Shown: piece after piece, positions 40,385 to 48,047 of the stretch
Position numbering within the stretch: the first letter of the stretch is position 1
How the letters are laid out: each line of letters begins with the position of its first letter
NCBI GenBank assembly: GCA_021827865.1
Contig: JAKAUC010000009.1
Span: 707,838-771,837 of the forward strand
Direction of reading: 5' to 3'
Source of the DNA: an archaeon
Lineage (GTDB): Archaea > Thermoproteota > Nitrososphaeria > Nitrososphaerales > Gagatemarchaeaceae
Length of the DNA stretch: 64,000 nucleotides
The notes under the pieces: generated by a model
Told to the model about the DNA's origin: nothing
Seen by the model: only the letters and a program-made list of their open reading frames with translations
The model's database searches: none
Translations under genes and position numbers: made by a program

Positions 40385-42811
40385 CTATGATGTCGTGCTC
40401 GACGTCGTAGCTGAGGTCCCATTGGAGTTCGCATTCATCCACTGGATCGCCTCGACCACGTCCTCTATCCTGACGGGGGTATTGTGGAACCTGTAGCCGC
40501 CGAGGGCGTTGCTCAGGGCGTTGATGTATGAGACATCGGCTGCGATGATGGTGTTCTCCCCGATTCCCGTGGCACCGAACGGACCGGTGGGGTCGATGTT
40601 CTGGACGGGGATGACGTTGGCGGAGTCTGGGTTCTCCATTATGGTCGGTATTTGGTAGTCGTGATAGTTCGGGTTAAGCCAGCTCCCTGATGTCGGGTAG
40701 CCTGGCTTCACCGTTACGTTTTGGCTAGGGTCGTTGAGCAGCTCTTCGAAGAAGGCCGAACCGACGCCCATGACGGAGCCTCCGAGCATTTGGTGCATGG
40801 CCCCCTTGTAGAAGATGGTTCTGCCAAGGCCTAGGGCGAAGGTGTGGCTGAGCACGTGGACTACGGCAGTTTCAGTGTCTACCTCCACCATGGCCATCCT
40901 TGCTCCGGTTGAGCGGATAGCAACGTTGAACGGAATCTGCCAAACCCCGAAGCCCTTGATCGAGGCGGTAAGCAGCGCCGCCGCAGCGTTGAAGGAGATA
41001 CTGTTCGTGGGATTTGTGGTGTCGTAGATGGTGTTGTTCTTGAAGGCAAGGTTGGCGGCGTTCGCGCCTAGTTTCGTCGCTATGATTGGGAACCACTGAT
41101 TCTTCAGATCCTCGACCGCGTAGAGGAGCGAGTGAGAATTGTGGGTTGTCTGGCTCCCTGCTGTTACGCTGGAGTTGGTGGTGAGGTTTGTGTCAGACTG
41201 GACCATCTTGACGTTGGCCAGTGACGTGAGACCGAGCGCTTCAGAAGCGAGGATTGGGAGCGTCGTGTTCCCTCCGGCGCCGTGGTCCGTCAGGCCCGAG
41301 AAGACGGTAACGGTCCCATCAGGGTCCACCTGGACCTGGGACGTCGATGGAGGGAATGGAGCGCCCTTCGCCGCGTTCTGAATGCAGACCCCCACTCCGA
41401 TGCGCTTCGTCCCGTTGATTGAGCTGGGAACTCCCCATCCCTTCCATAAGCTGTTCCAGCCGAATGCCTGCATCACTTCCTGGAGTGCCTGGGGCTGCGC
41501 GATGGTCGAGTATGGTAGCTTTGAGAATGGGTCGGCCGCGCCCGTGCCCTGCCTCATGTTCTTGAGCCTGAACTGGGCTGGGTCCATGTTGAGCTTGTGG
41601 GCCAGTTCGTCCATGGCTGATTCCAATAGGAAGTGTCCCTGTTCTTCCCCTACGCTCCTCATGGCCGATCCGTTGGAATACGCGTCGGTCGTCACCGGGA
41701 TGCTGTAGAAGCGCATGTTTGGACAGACATAGGTGTTGTAGAAGTCTCCCACAGCGTCGGCGCCCTGCGCCCCACCCCTGCCACCCACGTTTGCGGTGCA
41801 GACCGCATCGATGGCCACTAGGGTGCCGTCGTTCATTGCCCCAAGCCTGAATGTCGCCGAGTATGGCCACCTGTTCGTGGTGGTGCGTGCGTGCGTGAGC
41901 CTGGTGTGGACGAACTTCACCGCGGCGCCCACTTTCTTGGCTAGCACGGCCGCCAGGATGTACTCTTCTCCGGTGACCTTGTTCCCGAGACCGTTGCCTA
42001 GGGCTCCCCCGTCCTCGTAGCCGCCCAGCGAAGTGCTGACCTCTACGTCCGTGAGGGGAATTCCGAAGTAGTTCGCCAGAGTGATCTGGACGAGCCAAGC
42101 CCACTGTGTGGATGCCCTGACGGTCAGTTGGCCGTTTGACCAGTAAGCAACCGCTCCTCTTGGGAGGATCTCGAAGTGTTGCTGTATGGAGGTTGAGAAA
42201 GTGTCTTCATAGACGACGTCTGCGCTCGCCAGTGCGGCGTCGACGTTACCTAATTCGAGGGAGAGAGTTGCGTTCGTTGCTACACCGCTTTCGCTCACTC
42301 CACCGCCAGGGACGTTGCCGCCCGGCCAGAGCTGGGGCGCGTCAGATTGAAGGGCGTCTTGTGGATCGAAGACGTAGGGGAGTTGCTCGTACTCCACTTT
42401 TATCAGGTTCAGGGCGTCTACCACTTCGTTGGCGGTGGGAGCAGCCACCACAGCAACCGGTTGCCCTGGGTATAGCACCTCGGTGCTAACCAGTGGCGGG
42501 TAAGCGCGAGCTCCTGCGCCGAACATGGCGCCGACCGGCAGGTCAGACTCGACCAGGGTTACATATCCTGCTGCCTGGGCCGCGCTGACGTCTATGCTGG
42601 TCACCTTCGCGTGAGGATGAGGAGCAACTAGGAACCCGGCATACCACATGCTACTCTGTCCGATGTCGCTTGGCACTATGTCAGAGGTGTACTTCCTCTG
42701 CCCTGTAATTTTCGCGTATAGGTCACGCCTTGTTACAACTGGGTTCCCCACCAAGTTGAATACGGCGTTGGGGTCGAGGTTGTTCAGTCCGCTGCTCTGA
42801 GTACTGCTCAT
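40385..42811 (-). CDS. Molybdenum hydroxylase large subunit (xanthine dehydrogenase/CODH family)
   Basis: The 808-aa molybdopterin-binding catalytic subunit. It has an aldehyde oxidase a/b hammerhead domain (about residues 28-160, DLYAKITGQRKYTSDI) followed by two Mo-binding domains. VSTSLGGYEDGG is a variant of the GGGFGGK motif, AMRSVGEEQGHFLLE replaces the usual F-R-G-x-G/P-Q-x-x-x-x-E, and the catalytic Glu appears in ATGIGENTIIA. The substrate loop is not that of form I CO dehydrogenase (no AYRCSFR), so the substrate is unknown, perhaps an aldehyde or N-heterocycle. It overlaps the FeS gene by 1 nt. It has no export signal and may travel with the Tat-tagged small subunit. Confidence 0.9.
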   Translation of the reverse strand: MSSTQSSGLNNLDPNAVFNLVGNPVVTRRDLYAKITGQRKYTSDIVPSDIGQSSMWYAGFLVAPHPHAKVTSIDVSAAQAAGYVTLVESDLPVGAMFGAGARAYPPLVSTEVLYPGQPVAVVAAPTANEVVDALNLIKVEYEQLPYVFDPQDALQSDAPQLWPGGNVPGGGVSESGVATNATLSLELGNVDAALASADVVYEDTFSTSIQQHFEILPRGAVAYWSNGQLTVRASTQWAWLVQITLANYFGIPLTDVEVSTSLGGYEDGGALGNGLGNKVTGEEYILAAVLAKKVGAAVKFVHTRLTHARTTTNRWPYSATFRLGAMNDGTLVAIDAVCTANVGGRGGAQGADAVGDFYNTYVCPNMRFYSIPVTTDAYSNGSAMRSVGEEQGHFLLESAMDELAHKLNMDPAQFRLKNMRQGTGAADPFSKLPYSTIAQPQALQEVMQAFGWNSLWKGWGVPSSINGTKRIGVGVCIQNAAKGAPFPPSTSQVQVDPDGTVTVFSGLTDHGAGGNTTLPILASEALGLTSLANVKMVQSDTNLTTNSSVTAGSQTTHNSHSLLYAVEDLKNQWFPIIATKLGANAANLAFKNNTIYDTTNPTNSISFNAAAALLTASIKGFGVWQIPFNVAIRSTGARMAMVEVDTETAVVHVLSHTFALGLGRTIFYKGAMHQMLGGSVMGVGSAFFEELLNDPSQNVTVKPGYPTSGSWLNPNYHDYQIPTIMENPDSANVIPVQNIDPTGPFGATGIGENTIIAADVSYINALSNALGGYRFHNTPVRIEDVVEAIQWMNANSNGTSATTSSTTS

Positions 42812-43524
42812 TACGCGCTACCTCCCTGAAGGTTCAGGGCCGCCGTTTGTATGCTGGCGATGATGCCCGCGTAGTTCCCGCACCTGCAGATGTTACCGCT
42901 CATGGCGGTCTTGATCTCGTCGAGGGTGGGGTTCGGATTGCTCAGCAGGAGAGCGGTCGCGGACATGATTTGTCCAGGCTGGCAGCCGCTGCATTGGCCA
43001 CCGTCCTCCTGGACCCAGGCAAGCTGCACTGCGTTGAGAACCTTGCTCTCTGCACTGGATGGCATGTTGTATCCTTCGACCGTGATGATGTTATGCCCAG
43101 CCGCACGGAAAGCAGGGTAGGTACATGACATGTGCGGGACGTCGTCAATCAGGACAGTACAACCTCCGCACTCCCCTCTGTTGCACGGTCTCTTCGTGCC
43201 GATCAGCCCGAGGCCGTCGCGAAGTATGTTGTTCAGCATGTCCCTCGGCTCGACGCCTACCTCGTAGGCTTTTCCGTTTATGTTCAGCGTGACAGTCTGG
43301 AGCGCGAATGGATCCGAATTGGATGTAGTGGGCACGCTCTCTGTAGGGGTTTCAACTACGGTAGTTGTGTTCCCCGCGGTCAGGGCGATTCCGCCTAGGC
43401 CGACGACACCGGCAGAAATCGCACTAGTCTTCAGAAATGTTCTCCTATTCATTTTTGAATCCAGTGGATTGGACTCAGTTTCTTGTTCTTGAGACGTCTC
43501 TGGCAAAGAATCCTCTGGCGCCAT
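42811..43524 (-). CDS. Molybdenum hydroxylase [2Fe-2S] subunit with Tat signal
   Basis: 237 aa. Tat signal: NRRTFLKTSA at residues 26-35 with a hydrophobic stretch after it (GVVGLGGIALTAG). A Thr/Ser-rich linker leads to a plant-type ferredoxin domain with Cys114, Cys119, Cys122 and Cys134, then a helical domain with Cys178, Cys181, Cys213 and Cys215. The enzyme is therefore extracytoplasmic, like some bacterial Iso/aldehyde oxidoreductases. The ATG at 43524 lies next to the operator; an internal ATG at 43452 would start just before the twin Arg. First gene of the operon. Confidence 0.92.
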   Translation of the reverse strand: MAPEDSLPETSQEQETESNPLDSKMNRRTFLKTSAISAGVVGLGGIALTAGNTTTVVETPTESVPTTSNSDPFALQTVTLNINGKAYEVGVEPRDMLNNILRDGLGLIGTKRPCNRGECGGCTVLIDDVPHMSCTYPAFRAAGHNIITVEGYNMPSSAESKVLNAVQLAWVQEDGGQCSGCQPGQIMSATALLLSNPNPTLDEIKTAMSGNICRCGNYAGIIASIQTAALNLQGGSA

Positions 43525-43525
43525 A

Positions 43526-43539
43526 CCTAACCGGTTAGG
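43526..43539 (-). promoter_or_regulatory. Operator palindrome CCTAACCGGTTAGG
   Basis: A perfect 14-bp palindrome directly before the ATG of the FeS subunit gene and downstream of TATA-like CTTTATACG (about 43548-43556, minus strand). It matches the site at 37944-37959 at 12 of 14 positions, differing only at the two central bases. Confidence 0.7.
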
Positions 43540-43556
43540 GGCAGATGCGTATAAAG

Positions 43557-43928
43557 GATTCTATTCGGAGTTCGGGCCTGCCAACAAGACTGGATGATCA
43601 GGACGTCCGGACAGTCCGACCGAATCCTTGTCGACGGCGAACACCTCGATCCACTTGGTAAGGCACCATCACTGGATGCGCGCGAGCCACTCGTAGCATC
43701 TGGTGACGTTGAGGTCGTTCAGGGCCTCGCCGTTGTCCGCCTTCACAATCTCCCCGGCTTTCTTACCTATGACAGTCCAAACGGGAGAAAATCGTTCGAG
43801 TCATGACGACGTAAACCAATCTTGGGGATCGCGATGGGCGGCATTCGCACGCTCCATCCCGACCGAGCGCGCCTGAAGTCAATGCAGAGCGCACGTTGAA
43901 TAACGCTTCATGCTTGGCTCTGGCGCGT
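43557..43928 (+). other. Intergenic stretch upstream of the SemiSWEET gene
   Basis: No convincing gene; a short plus-strand frame at about 43594-43806 has no recognisable features. A TATA-like TTGAATAAC near 43895-43903 may serve the SemiSWEET gene. Confidence 0.4.
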
Positions 43929-44216
43929 TTGGCGGAATATGCCGAGGTGGTGGGCCTTGCGGCGGGCTTCCTGGTTGCGCTGGGGATCGTTCCTCAGGTC
44001 GTCCGAGTGTGGAAGCTGAAAGACGCCCACGAGATCAGTCTGTCCTTCAACCTCCTTGTGTTGGGGGGGACGATCCTCTGGCTCGCCTACGGGGCGTCGC
44101 TCGGCCTGATTTCGGTGATCGTCTGGAACAGCGCCAATCTGGTCCTCTATCTGCTCTTGCTCGCGGTGAAGCTGCGGTATGGGATGAGCGACAAAAAGCC
44201 GCACCCCCCTCCCTGA
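43929..44216 (+). CDS. SemiSWEET / PQ-loop membrane transporter
   Basis: A 95-aa three-helix protein of the MtN3/PQ-loop family, which dimerises to move sugars. The PQ motif is in GIVPQVVRVWKLKDAHEIS (about residues 21-39), followed by helix 2 (NLLVLGGTILWLAYGASLGL) and helix 3 (SANLVLYLLLLAVKL). The start TTG at 43929 fits the likely leaderless transcript; an upstream TTG at 43896 adds 11 residues. The substrate is unknown. Confidence 0.85.
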   Translation: MAEYAEVVGLAAGFLVALGIVPQVVRVWKLKDAHEISLSFNLLVLGGTILWLAYGASLGLISVIVWNSANLVLYLLLLAVKLRYGMSDKKPHPPP

Positions 44217-44246
44217 ATACCCGTAGTCAGGAGACGGCGAGCGTGG

Positions 44247-45362
44247 TCATCTCGGAGCAGGGAGCCGGGTCGCCCGGGCGAGCTTCCTTGGGTCAGTCCT
44301 CTCGAGAATCTTGGTCCTCAGCTGGTGCAGCCCGTCCCCCCTGACCGCGGAGGCCTTGACGATGCTGTAGTCCTTGAAGAGCGGGTCTAGCTCCATCTTG
44401 GACCTTGTCTTGATGTCCAGGAGGTCGACCTTGTTCAGGACGACGAGAGTCTTCGCCGGGTCCACTTCGAGCTCGTTCAATGTCTCCCTGCAGCTTCTCA
44501 ACTTGATCTCGATGCTCTCGGCCGACTCGCTGGCGTCGATCATCAGGAGGACGAGGTCGGCGAAGCGGAGCTCGTCCAAGGTCGACCTGAACGACTCGAC
44601 GAGGTACGTGGGGAGCCGGGAGATGAACCCGACGGTGTCAGAGAGGAGGACCTTTCGTCTGGAATTAGGAAAGGCGACCATGCGCGTCGTCGTCGAAAGG
44701 GTCGTGAAGAGGTCCGGAGAGATGTCCTTTGACTCGGTCGCGAGTCTGTTGAAGAGGGTCGTCTTCCCGCTGCTGGTGTAACCCGCGAGCGACACGAAGG
44801 GGACTCCGAGCTTCCGCCTTTCCGAGGTATGGAGCTCCCTCGCAGTCTTCGACTTCTCGAGCTTGGCTTTGATGAACCCCATCTGCCTCTTGAGCGCCCG
44901 GAACTTCACGTCGACGGCGTACTCCCCCATGCCGGAGAACCCTGCCTGCTCGCCCCTGAACGAGTTCTTTACAGAGTCTCTGGCCCTGGGAAGCTCGTAG
45001 CGGAGCTCTGCCAGCTGCACCTGGAGCTTGGCTTCGGTCGTGACGGCCCTCTTCGCGAAGATGTTGAGTATGAGCCTCTCTCTGTCGACCACGCGAACGT
45101 GCGTGACGCGGGAGAGGTTATTCGCCTGGGCGGAGGTCACGCTCTCGTCGATGATTATCGTGTCTGATTTCGTATCGGCGACCAGCCCTTCAAGTTCCTG
45201 CGCCTTCCCCGAGCCGACCCCGTATTCGGATCGGATGATGTCCTTCTGAGTGATCACTTCGCTCACTTCGTACCCCCCGGCCTTCGCGAGCTCCGCTATC
45301 TCACGCTTGGCGAACTCGTCCGGGTAGGTGACCACCACGGCCCTGGTGCCATAATCGCTCAA
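44247..45362 (-). CDS. hflX: GTPase HflX
   Basis: A ribosome-associated GTPase (371 aa) that can split or rescue stalled ribosomes. The N-terminal HflX domain (about residues 1-110) contains the GSGKAQEL loop. The helical linker with GEQAGFSGMGEYAVDVKFRA follows. The G domain has GYTSSGKTTLFNRL (G1; most HflX have GYTNAGKST), the G2 Thr in LFTTLSTTTR, DTVGFISRLP (G3) and NKVDLL (G4). The start ATG overlaps no neighbour. Confidence 0.94.
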   Translation of the reverse strand: MSDYGTRAVVVTYPDEFAKREIAELAKAGGYEVSEVITQKDIIRSEYGVGSGKAQELEGLVADTKSDTIIIDESVTSAQANNLSRVTHVRVVDRERLILNIFAKRAVTTEAKLQVQLAELRYELPRARDSVKNSFRGEQAGFSGMGEYAVDVKFRALKRQMGFIKAKLEKSKTARELHTSERRKLGVPFVSLAGYTSSGKTTLFNRLATESKDISPDLFTTLSTTTRMVAFPNSRRKVLLSDTVGFISRLPTYLVESFRSTLDELRFADLVLLMIDASESAESIEIKLRSCRETLNELEVDPAKTLVVLNKVDLLDIKTRSKMELDPLFKDYSIVKASAVRGDGLHQLRTKILERTDPRKLARATRLPAPR

Positions 45363-45430
45363 TTTGGGCTCGGACGAGCCGGAACCGCCCCACGTAAAAC
45401 AGTTGCCTAGAGCAGGGACGAACGAATGGC

Positions 45431-45979
45431 CTAGGCGCGGACCACAGCGGTCTCCATGAAGTGGTCGCTGTACTTCTGCTGGTAGCCGCGAGAGACGGCC
45501 AAGCCGACTATCACGTCCAGGAGCAGGAGCAGCCAGTAGATCTTGCTAAGGTTCCTGATGAATGCCTCGGTGAAGGGGGGGTTCGAGCCGCGCTTGGAGA
45601 CCACCTTCAGCCTGAAGAGCTTCTTCCCGATGCTCGCCCCGGATGACGCCTCCATCACGGCGTTGTAGACGACGAAGACGACCCCCCAGAGGATTGCCAC
45701 GCCCCCGAAGACGACCCCAAAGTAGGCCGCGCCTCCCGTGAGCAGCGCCGGGATGGCAATGAACGCCGTGACGATGCCCAGGACCACGTAGACGATGACG
45801 TAGTCGACGATCAGGGCGATCAGCCGCTCAACCCAGTATTCCTGCGCCTTCTGGTCCTTGGCGAGGGCGTCGATGCCGCTCATGGGGGAGCCCGCAGCCC
45901 CGGCCTGGACCGCTGCCCCGCAGCTTGGGCAGAAGGTGGCTCCCTCAGGGAGTTCTTTCCCGCACTTGGCGCAGAACAT
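45431..45979 (-). CDS. RDD-family membrane protein with N-terminal zinc ribbon
   Basis: 182 aa. It starts with a double-CxxC zinc ribbon (FCAKCGKELPEGATFCPSCG), then a linker and an RDD domain with three to four membrane helices beginning WVERLIALIVDYVIVYVVLG (variant of the Arg-Asp-Asp motif: R-x(6)-D). A later KKLFRLKVV segment is typical of the family. Function not established; RDD proteins have been linked to ion transport. Monocistronic. Confidence 0.82.
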   Translation of the reverse strand: MFCAKCGKELPEGATFCPSCGAAVQAGAAGSPMSGIDALAKDQKAQEYWVERLIALIVDYVIVYVVLGIVTAFIAIPALLTGGAAYFGVVFGGVAILWGVVFVVYNAVMEASSGASIGKKLFRLKVVSKRGSNPPFTEAFIRNLSKIYWLLLLLDVIVGLAVSRGYQQKYSDHFMETAVVRA

Positions 45980-46041
45980 GAAACCCTACGCACCACCGCT
46001 TCGGTGCGTTTCATCCCATTTATGGGTTGGCCTTTGAACGA

Positions 46042-46974
46042 CTACAGGGCGAGGGTAAGGAGGAAGGCGGCCGCCAGCGCGACCACCGGCGCCACAACCC
46101 AGAGCGAGACCGTCTCCGCTACGAGCCTCGTGTTCACTATGGTGACGTTCCTGCTGAACGCGGCGCCCAGCATGCCTCCGATAAGGCACTGGGTTATGGA
46201 GACAGGGAGCGCCAGCTGAGTCCCGGCCCAGACCAGCAGGGAGCTCGAGATGAACGCGGAGAAGACCCCCTGGGGGCTGAGGGTGAGCATCCTGTCGCCC
46301 ACCACCCCGCCCAAGGAGTTCTGGCCCAGGACTGCGACGCCGACCGTGGCCGCGACCGCGAGCAGGACGAAGATCCCGGTCTGTGCCCCCAGGTTAGTGC
46401 TGGCACCGAGACTGCCGTAGAACATCCCGATGTTGTTGGCGCCCAGGGTGTATGAAGCGGCGAAGGCGCTGATGAGTGACCCGGCCTTGTTGAGGGCATC
46501 CACCCCCAGGATTCCCAGGCCCAACGTCAGCCTCCGCGCCAGGGTGTAGATCGCATAGGTGAGTATGCCCGTCCCCAGGGGGGCGAGGAACCAGAAAGCT
46601 ACCACTTCCGAGACCCTGTAGCCGTTCAGGGCCAGAGCGGAGGCCAGCGTGGCCCCCATGAAGGCGCCCACCATCACCATGCTGAAGGACACAGGGAGGT
46701 CGAGCATGGTCATGGCTGCCGTGAGGACCAAGGAGACCACTATGGTCGCGGCCAGGGCGGCAAACGAGGCGGACGGAGCCAGACTTGTCAGGCTCCCCAC
46801 CATCTTGGGCCCCTCCAGGACAGAACCCAGGAACAGCCCCACCACGGCCAGGGTCACTATGGTCCCCCGGGAGAGGGTCCCGGACCCCCTCACGTTCCCT
46901 ATCAGCAACGAGCTGTTGTTCCAGCCGAATACGAAGCTCAGGATCGCGGCCAGCCCGATCAGTAGGCTATCCAT
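46042..46974 (-). CDS. Inorganic phosphate transporter, PiT family
   Basis: 310 aa with about nine to ten membrane helices. The PiT repeats show GWNNSSLLIGNVRGSGTLS near the N-terminus and YTLGANNIGMFYGSLGA (about residues 174-190) in the second half, both variants of the G-x-N-D-x-x-N signature with Asn instead of Asp. Members carry phosphate with Na+ or H+. It overlaps the DUF47 gene by 8 nt, the standard archaeal pairing. Confidence 0.88.
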   Translation of the reverse strand: MDSLLIGLAAILSFVFGWNNSSLLIGNVRGSGTLSRGTIVTLAVVGLFLGSVLEGPKMVGSLTSLAPSASFAALAATIVVSLVLTAAMTMLDLPVSFSMVMVGAFMGATLASALALNGYRVSEVVAFWFLAPLGTGILTYAIYTLARRLTLGLGILGVDALNKAGSLISAFAASYTLGANNIGMFYGSLGASTNLGAQTGIFVLLAVAATVGVAVLGQNSLGGVVGDRMLTLSPQGVFSAFISSSLLVWAGTQLALPVSITQCLIGGMLGAAFSRNVTIVNTRLVAETVSLWVVAPVVALAAAFLLTLAL

Positions 46975-47641
46975 ATCCCTTGGCCAGCAGGACCAGGATC
47001 ACGTCCCCGGCGTCCTCCGCGTTGTCTGCGATGTTGTCAGCCACGAAGGCGAAGTCGCGCATCTGGATGACGGTAATGGGGCTCATCGATGCTGCCTGGC
47101 TGAACAGGTCCTTCAAGAGGGCGTCCTTGTGGGTGTCGGCGTCCTCTTCGAAATCCTCGACCTTCTGGATGACCGCGAGCGCCTCCTTCCTGCCCACCTT
47201 CAACGCCTTCACGATGTCCGTGAGGGCCCCCACCGCCGAATTCAGGTCAGACAGGAAGAGCCGCATGTTCTCAGAGGCCAGGACAGCTCTGGCTTCGTCC
47301 TCCAGCCTGGAGTCCTGGGTGAGGAATCTGGCCGCGTCCTTGGCGCTGTCTGCGATGTCGTCCACCCTCTCCATGAGGTTGAGGATGTCCTCCCTGACCC
47401 CGCCGAAGAAGGCCCCCTCCGCCACCATCAGGCTGAGGTCCCGGCGGACCGAGTCCGCCTTTGTCTCCGCGTCGAAGACGCGTTCCACGCTCCTTTGCGC
47501 AGCGCCATGGTCCCCCTTCGCGAAGGCGGTCACGCTGGCTTCGAAGGCCTCGACGCATCCTGAGACGACGTCGAGGAGGCCCAGTATTCCGTCGAAGATC
47601 CTATGCTCTTTCTTCCCCGGAGAAAGGAACCCAAAGTCCAA
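46967..47641 (-). CDS. DUF47/PhoU-like protein, PiT partner
   Basis: A 224-aa all-helical PhoU-domain protein (TIGR00153/DUF47 type). Features: DFGFLSPGKKEHRIF at the start, VERVFDAETKADSVRRDLSLM near residues 51-71, NLMERVDDIADSAKDAARFL near 87-106, and DFAFVADNIADNAEDAGDVI near the end. DUF47 proteins probably regulate the PiT transporter they are paired with. First gene of the two-gene unit. Confidence 0.92.
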   Translation of the reverse strand: MDFGFLSPGKKEHRIFDGILGLLDVVSGCVEAFEASVTAFAKGDHGAAQRSVERVFDAETKADSVRRDLSLMVAEGAFFGGVREDILNLMERVDDIADSAKDAARFLTQDSRLEDEARAVLASENMRLFLSDLNSAVGALTDIVKALKVGRKEALAVIQKVEDFEEDADTHKDALLKDLFSQAASMSPITVIQMRDFAFVADNIADNAEDAGDVILVLLAKGYG

Positions 47642-47766
47642 GGCGGCTCGGGGCCCTAAAAGGTGTCAATTTAACCTCGGCCCTGGGCATGACTCGCAAG
47701 GGGTTGGCAGTAGCCCCACCGACGGTCTCCTGGAGCCATATCCGCCGGCGACAGGGAGAATGAAAC

Positions 47767-47775
47767 TCTTAATTC
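47767..47775 (+). promoter_or_regulatory. TATA-like box of tRNA-Phe
   Basis: CTTAATTCG lies about 27-35 nt before the tRNA-Phe 5' end, the expected spacing. Confidence 0.45.
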
Positions 47776-47801
47776 GATTGCCAATCGGAGCCGTGGCTGG
47801 T

Positions 47802-47890
47802 GCCGCGGTAGCTCAGCCTGTCCGCCTGGGGCTATGGAGAGCATCCGGCTGAAGACCGGAGTGTCGTCGGCTCAAATCCGACCCGCGGCA
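47802..47890 (+). tRNA. tRNA-Phe(GAA) with an enlarged D-loop
   Basis: Acceptor GCCGCGG (47802-47808) pairs with CCGCGGC (47883-47889), discriminator A. The anticodon stem TCCGG/CCGGA closes loop CTGAAGA, anticodon GAA at 47851-47853. The T arm is GTCGG/CTCAAAT/CCGAC. The D-stem GCTC (47811-47814) pairs with GAGC (47839-47842), but the loop between is 24 nt, about 15 nt longer than usual. Removing about 47821-47835 leaves a standard 9-nt loop AGCCTGGGA. A very short intron at a non-canonical position is the simplest reading; an unusually large D-loop is the alternative. Confidence 0.88.
47879..47889 (+). repeat. attL-like copy: 3' end of tRNA-Phe
   Basis: CGACCCGCGGC, the last 11 bases of the tRNA-Phe acceptor side, is repeated exactly at 63645-63655, where base composition returns to that of the core genome. 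Confidence 0.6.
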
Positions 47891-48047
47891 CGCCTAGGAA
47901 CCAGTGCCTCGATTCTGGGTTCTCGCGCGTGGCATTTCGTTCCCGATCCTCAGCGTGCGCAGGATTTGTTTCTCTTTCCTTTTGCTCTCTTCAGCCTGCG
48001 AGGAAGCGGGGCGCTATATCCTTGAATAACATCTATTGTTGAGAGGT

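Noticed and set aside
41319..42104. Minus-strand open frame in a second frame of the hydroxylase large subunit
   Set aside because: Low-complexity translation in an alternative frame of a well-supported gene.
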